NCBI GenBank assembly: GCA_036821645.1
Contig: DAISJD010000013.1
Coordinates: 1-42,128, forward strand
Length of the DNA: 42,128 bases
Source: DAISJD01 sp036821645
GTDB taxonomy: Bacteria; Pseudomonadota; Alphaproteobacteria; ATCC43930; CGMCC-115725
Reading direction: 5' to 3'
The notes under the pieces are model-generated. The model made no database searches. It saw only the letters and a list, made by a program, of their open reading frames with translations, and was not told the origin of the DNA. The translations under genes were made by a program, and so were the position numbers. The stretch's first letter is position 1; each line of letters starts with the position of its first letter. This document shows positions 41,405 to 42,128 of this stretch, one piece after another.

Positions 41405-41989
41405 CTAGAGCTTTTGCGCATCGAGCGGGTGCGCGGGCGTCGGTGCCGCCGACAAGAGGGGGAGAAGCTGATCCAATCGGTCGATCCGTTGATAGAGGGT
41501 GCGCGTGCGGGTCGAGGCGAAGTTCGCGTCGCAAAGACGGTCCATCAAGGCTTCGAGCGGGGCCCAATAATCGAACAGATCGATGAGGATGATCGGCTTG
41601 TCGTGTAGTCCCAGTTGCCGCCAAGTCAAAATCTCGAAAAACTCGTCCAGGGTTCCGATTCCGCCCGGCAAAACGGCAAAGGCGTCCGCCCGTTCGGCCA
41701 TCAGGGCTTTGCGGATATGCATCGAGTCAACGATCAGCATCTCCTGCACGCCGTCATGGGCGACTTCCCGTTCGTGCAGATGGCGCGGAATGATGCCTGT
41801 GACGCGACCGCCCGCGTCGAGTACCCCATCGGCAAGACGCCCCATGAGACCGACATGCCCGCCGCCATAGACGAGATCGATCCGGTTTTCCCCCAGAAGA
41901 CGGCCCAAGGCGAAGGCGGCGTCGAAATAGGCGGCGTCGACCGCATTGGAAGAACCGCAATAGACGCAAAGGCTGTTGATCGTGGTCAT
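41405..41989 (-). CDS. LOG-family nucleoside-monophosphate phosphoribohydrolase (TIGR00730)
   Basis: 194 residues. Rossmann-fold enzyme of the Lonely Guy/TIGR00730 group that removes the base from nucleoside 5'-monophosphates, including cytokinin precursors. Seen: CVYCGSSN, LVYGGGHVGLMG, MHIRKALMAERADAF with the catalytic Arg93, and PGGIGTLDEFFE with Glu116. In non-plant-associated bacteria it is thought to serve nucleotide recycling. Lies upstream of icd on the same strand; the 231-base gap holds no gene. Confidence 0.93.
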   Translation of the reverse strand: MTTINSLCVYCGSSNAVDAAYFDAAFALGRLLGENRIDLVYGGGHVGLMGRLADGVLDAGGRVTGIIPRHLHEREVAHDGVQEMLIVDSMHIRKALMAERADAFAVLPGGIGTLDEFFEILTWRQLGLHDKPIILIDLFDYWAPLEALMDRLCDANFASTRTRTLYQRIDRLDQLLPLLSAAPTPAHPLDAQKL

Positions 41990-42128
41990 GATGGGGCCTA
42001 AAATTCAGCGCGTCGCAGAAGTGACTGAGCGCAGGGAGCGGCATGGGTGCCGAAGCGTCGGGATCAGGGATAGCCAATTCTACGGCGGGGACGCAAGCCT
42101 TCTGTGGCGATTTTCTGGGGCGATTTTC

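Noticed and set aside
42102..42128. Two 13-base near-identical units (CTGTGGCGATTTT, CTGGGGCGATTTT) at the right edge
   Set aside because: Only two copies and cut by the window end; cannot be judged as a repeat array.

Overview
The window reads as ordinary chromosome of an alphaproteobacterium, most likely of the order Rhodospirillales in the broad sense. The base composition is moderately GC-rich. Several neighbourhoods are typical of that class: bamE / ubiquinol-cytochrome c chaperone / DUF177 / rpmF / plsX / fabH / ihfA; tsaB-rimI / mucR / fur / plsC / miaB-phoH-ybeY-corC-lnt / XRE regulator; rplM-rpsI beside a PaaI-type thioesterase; a Ros/MucR regulator; and a eukaryote-like NADP isocitrate dehydrogenase. 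Genus cannot be given from sequence alone. No rRNA, integrase, transposase, prophage or CRISPR array is visible; the only RNA gene recognised is tRNA-Pro(GGG).

Layout. 1-2.5 kb: a minus-strand sulfur operon, O-acetylhomoserine sulfhydrylase followed by a sulfate-binding protein, with its promoter and AT-rich palindromes upstream. 2.7-6.5 kb: surface polysaccharide genes: a GT4 glycosyltransferase carrying a 12-G homopolymer inside its coding sequence, a KpsT/Wzt-like ABC ATPase without a visible permease partner, and a Wza-like export lipoprotein. 6.5-11.3 kb: envelope, lipid and translation core genes. 11.3-12.7 kb: a small unknown protein, a CPBP membrane protease and tRNA-Pro. 12.7-15.4 kb: a three-gene minus-strand operon (enoyl-CoA hydratase-like, CoA-binding protein, second O-acetylhomoserine sulfhydrylase). 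15.5-19.6 kb: thioesterase, rplM-rpsI with promoter, leader hairpin and strong terminator, then purH with a short SIS-domain sugar-phosphate isomerase. 19.7-29.7 kb: a long minus-strand run of housekeeping genes for lipoprotein acylation, rRNA maturation, tRNA modification, iron regulation and protein acetylation.

29.8-37.6 kb is the most accessory-looking part. It has a VanX-type D-Ala-D-Ala dipeptidase, a three-gene exporter (membrane-fusion protein, MacB-like ATPase, duplicated FtsX-type permease) and, divergent from it, a two-component system. The system's response regulator is REC plus a Fis-type helix-turn-helix with no AAA+ domain. The regulator start is overlapped by a 16-codon leader ORF with a good ribosome binding site and by a perfect 16-bp palindrome, which suggests translational coupling and autoregulation. 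Next comes an AT-rich patch with an unrecognised 221-residue protein whose base composition differs from its surroundings. The window closes with a periplasmic prolyl oligopeptidase, icd and a LOG-family nucleotide hydrolase.

The best candidates for something undescribed are the poly-G switch candidate in the glycosyltransferase, the leader-ORF/palindrome control region of the REC-Fis/FtsX exporter module, and the AT-rich unknown protein. No complete new system can be claimed from sequence reading alone.
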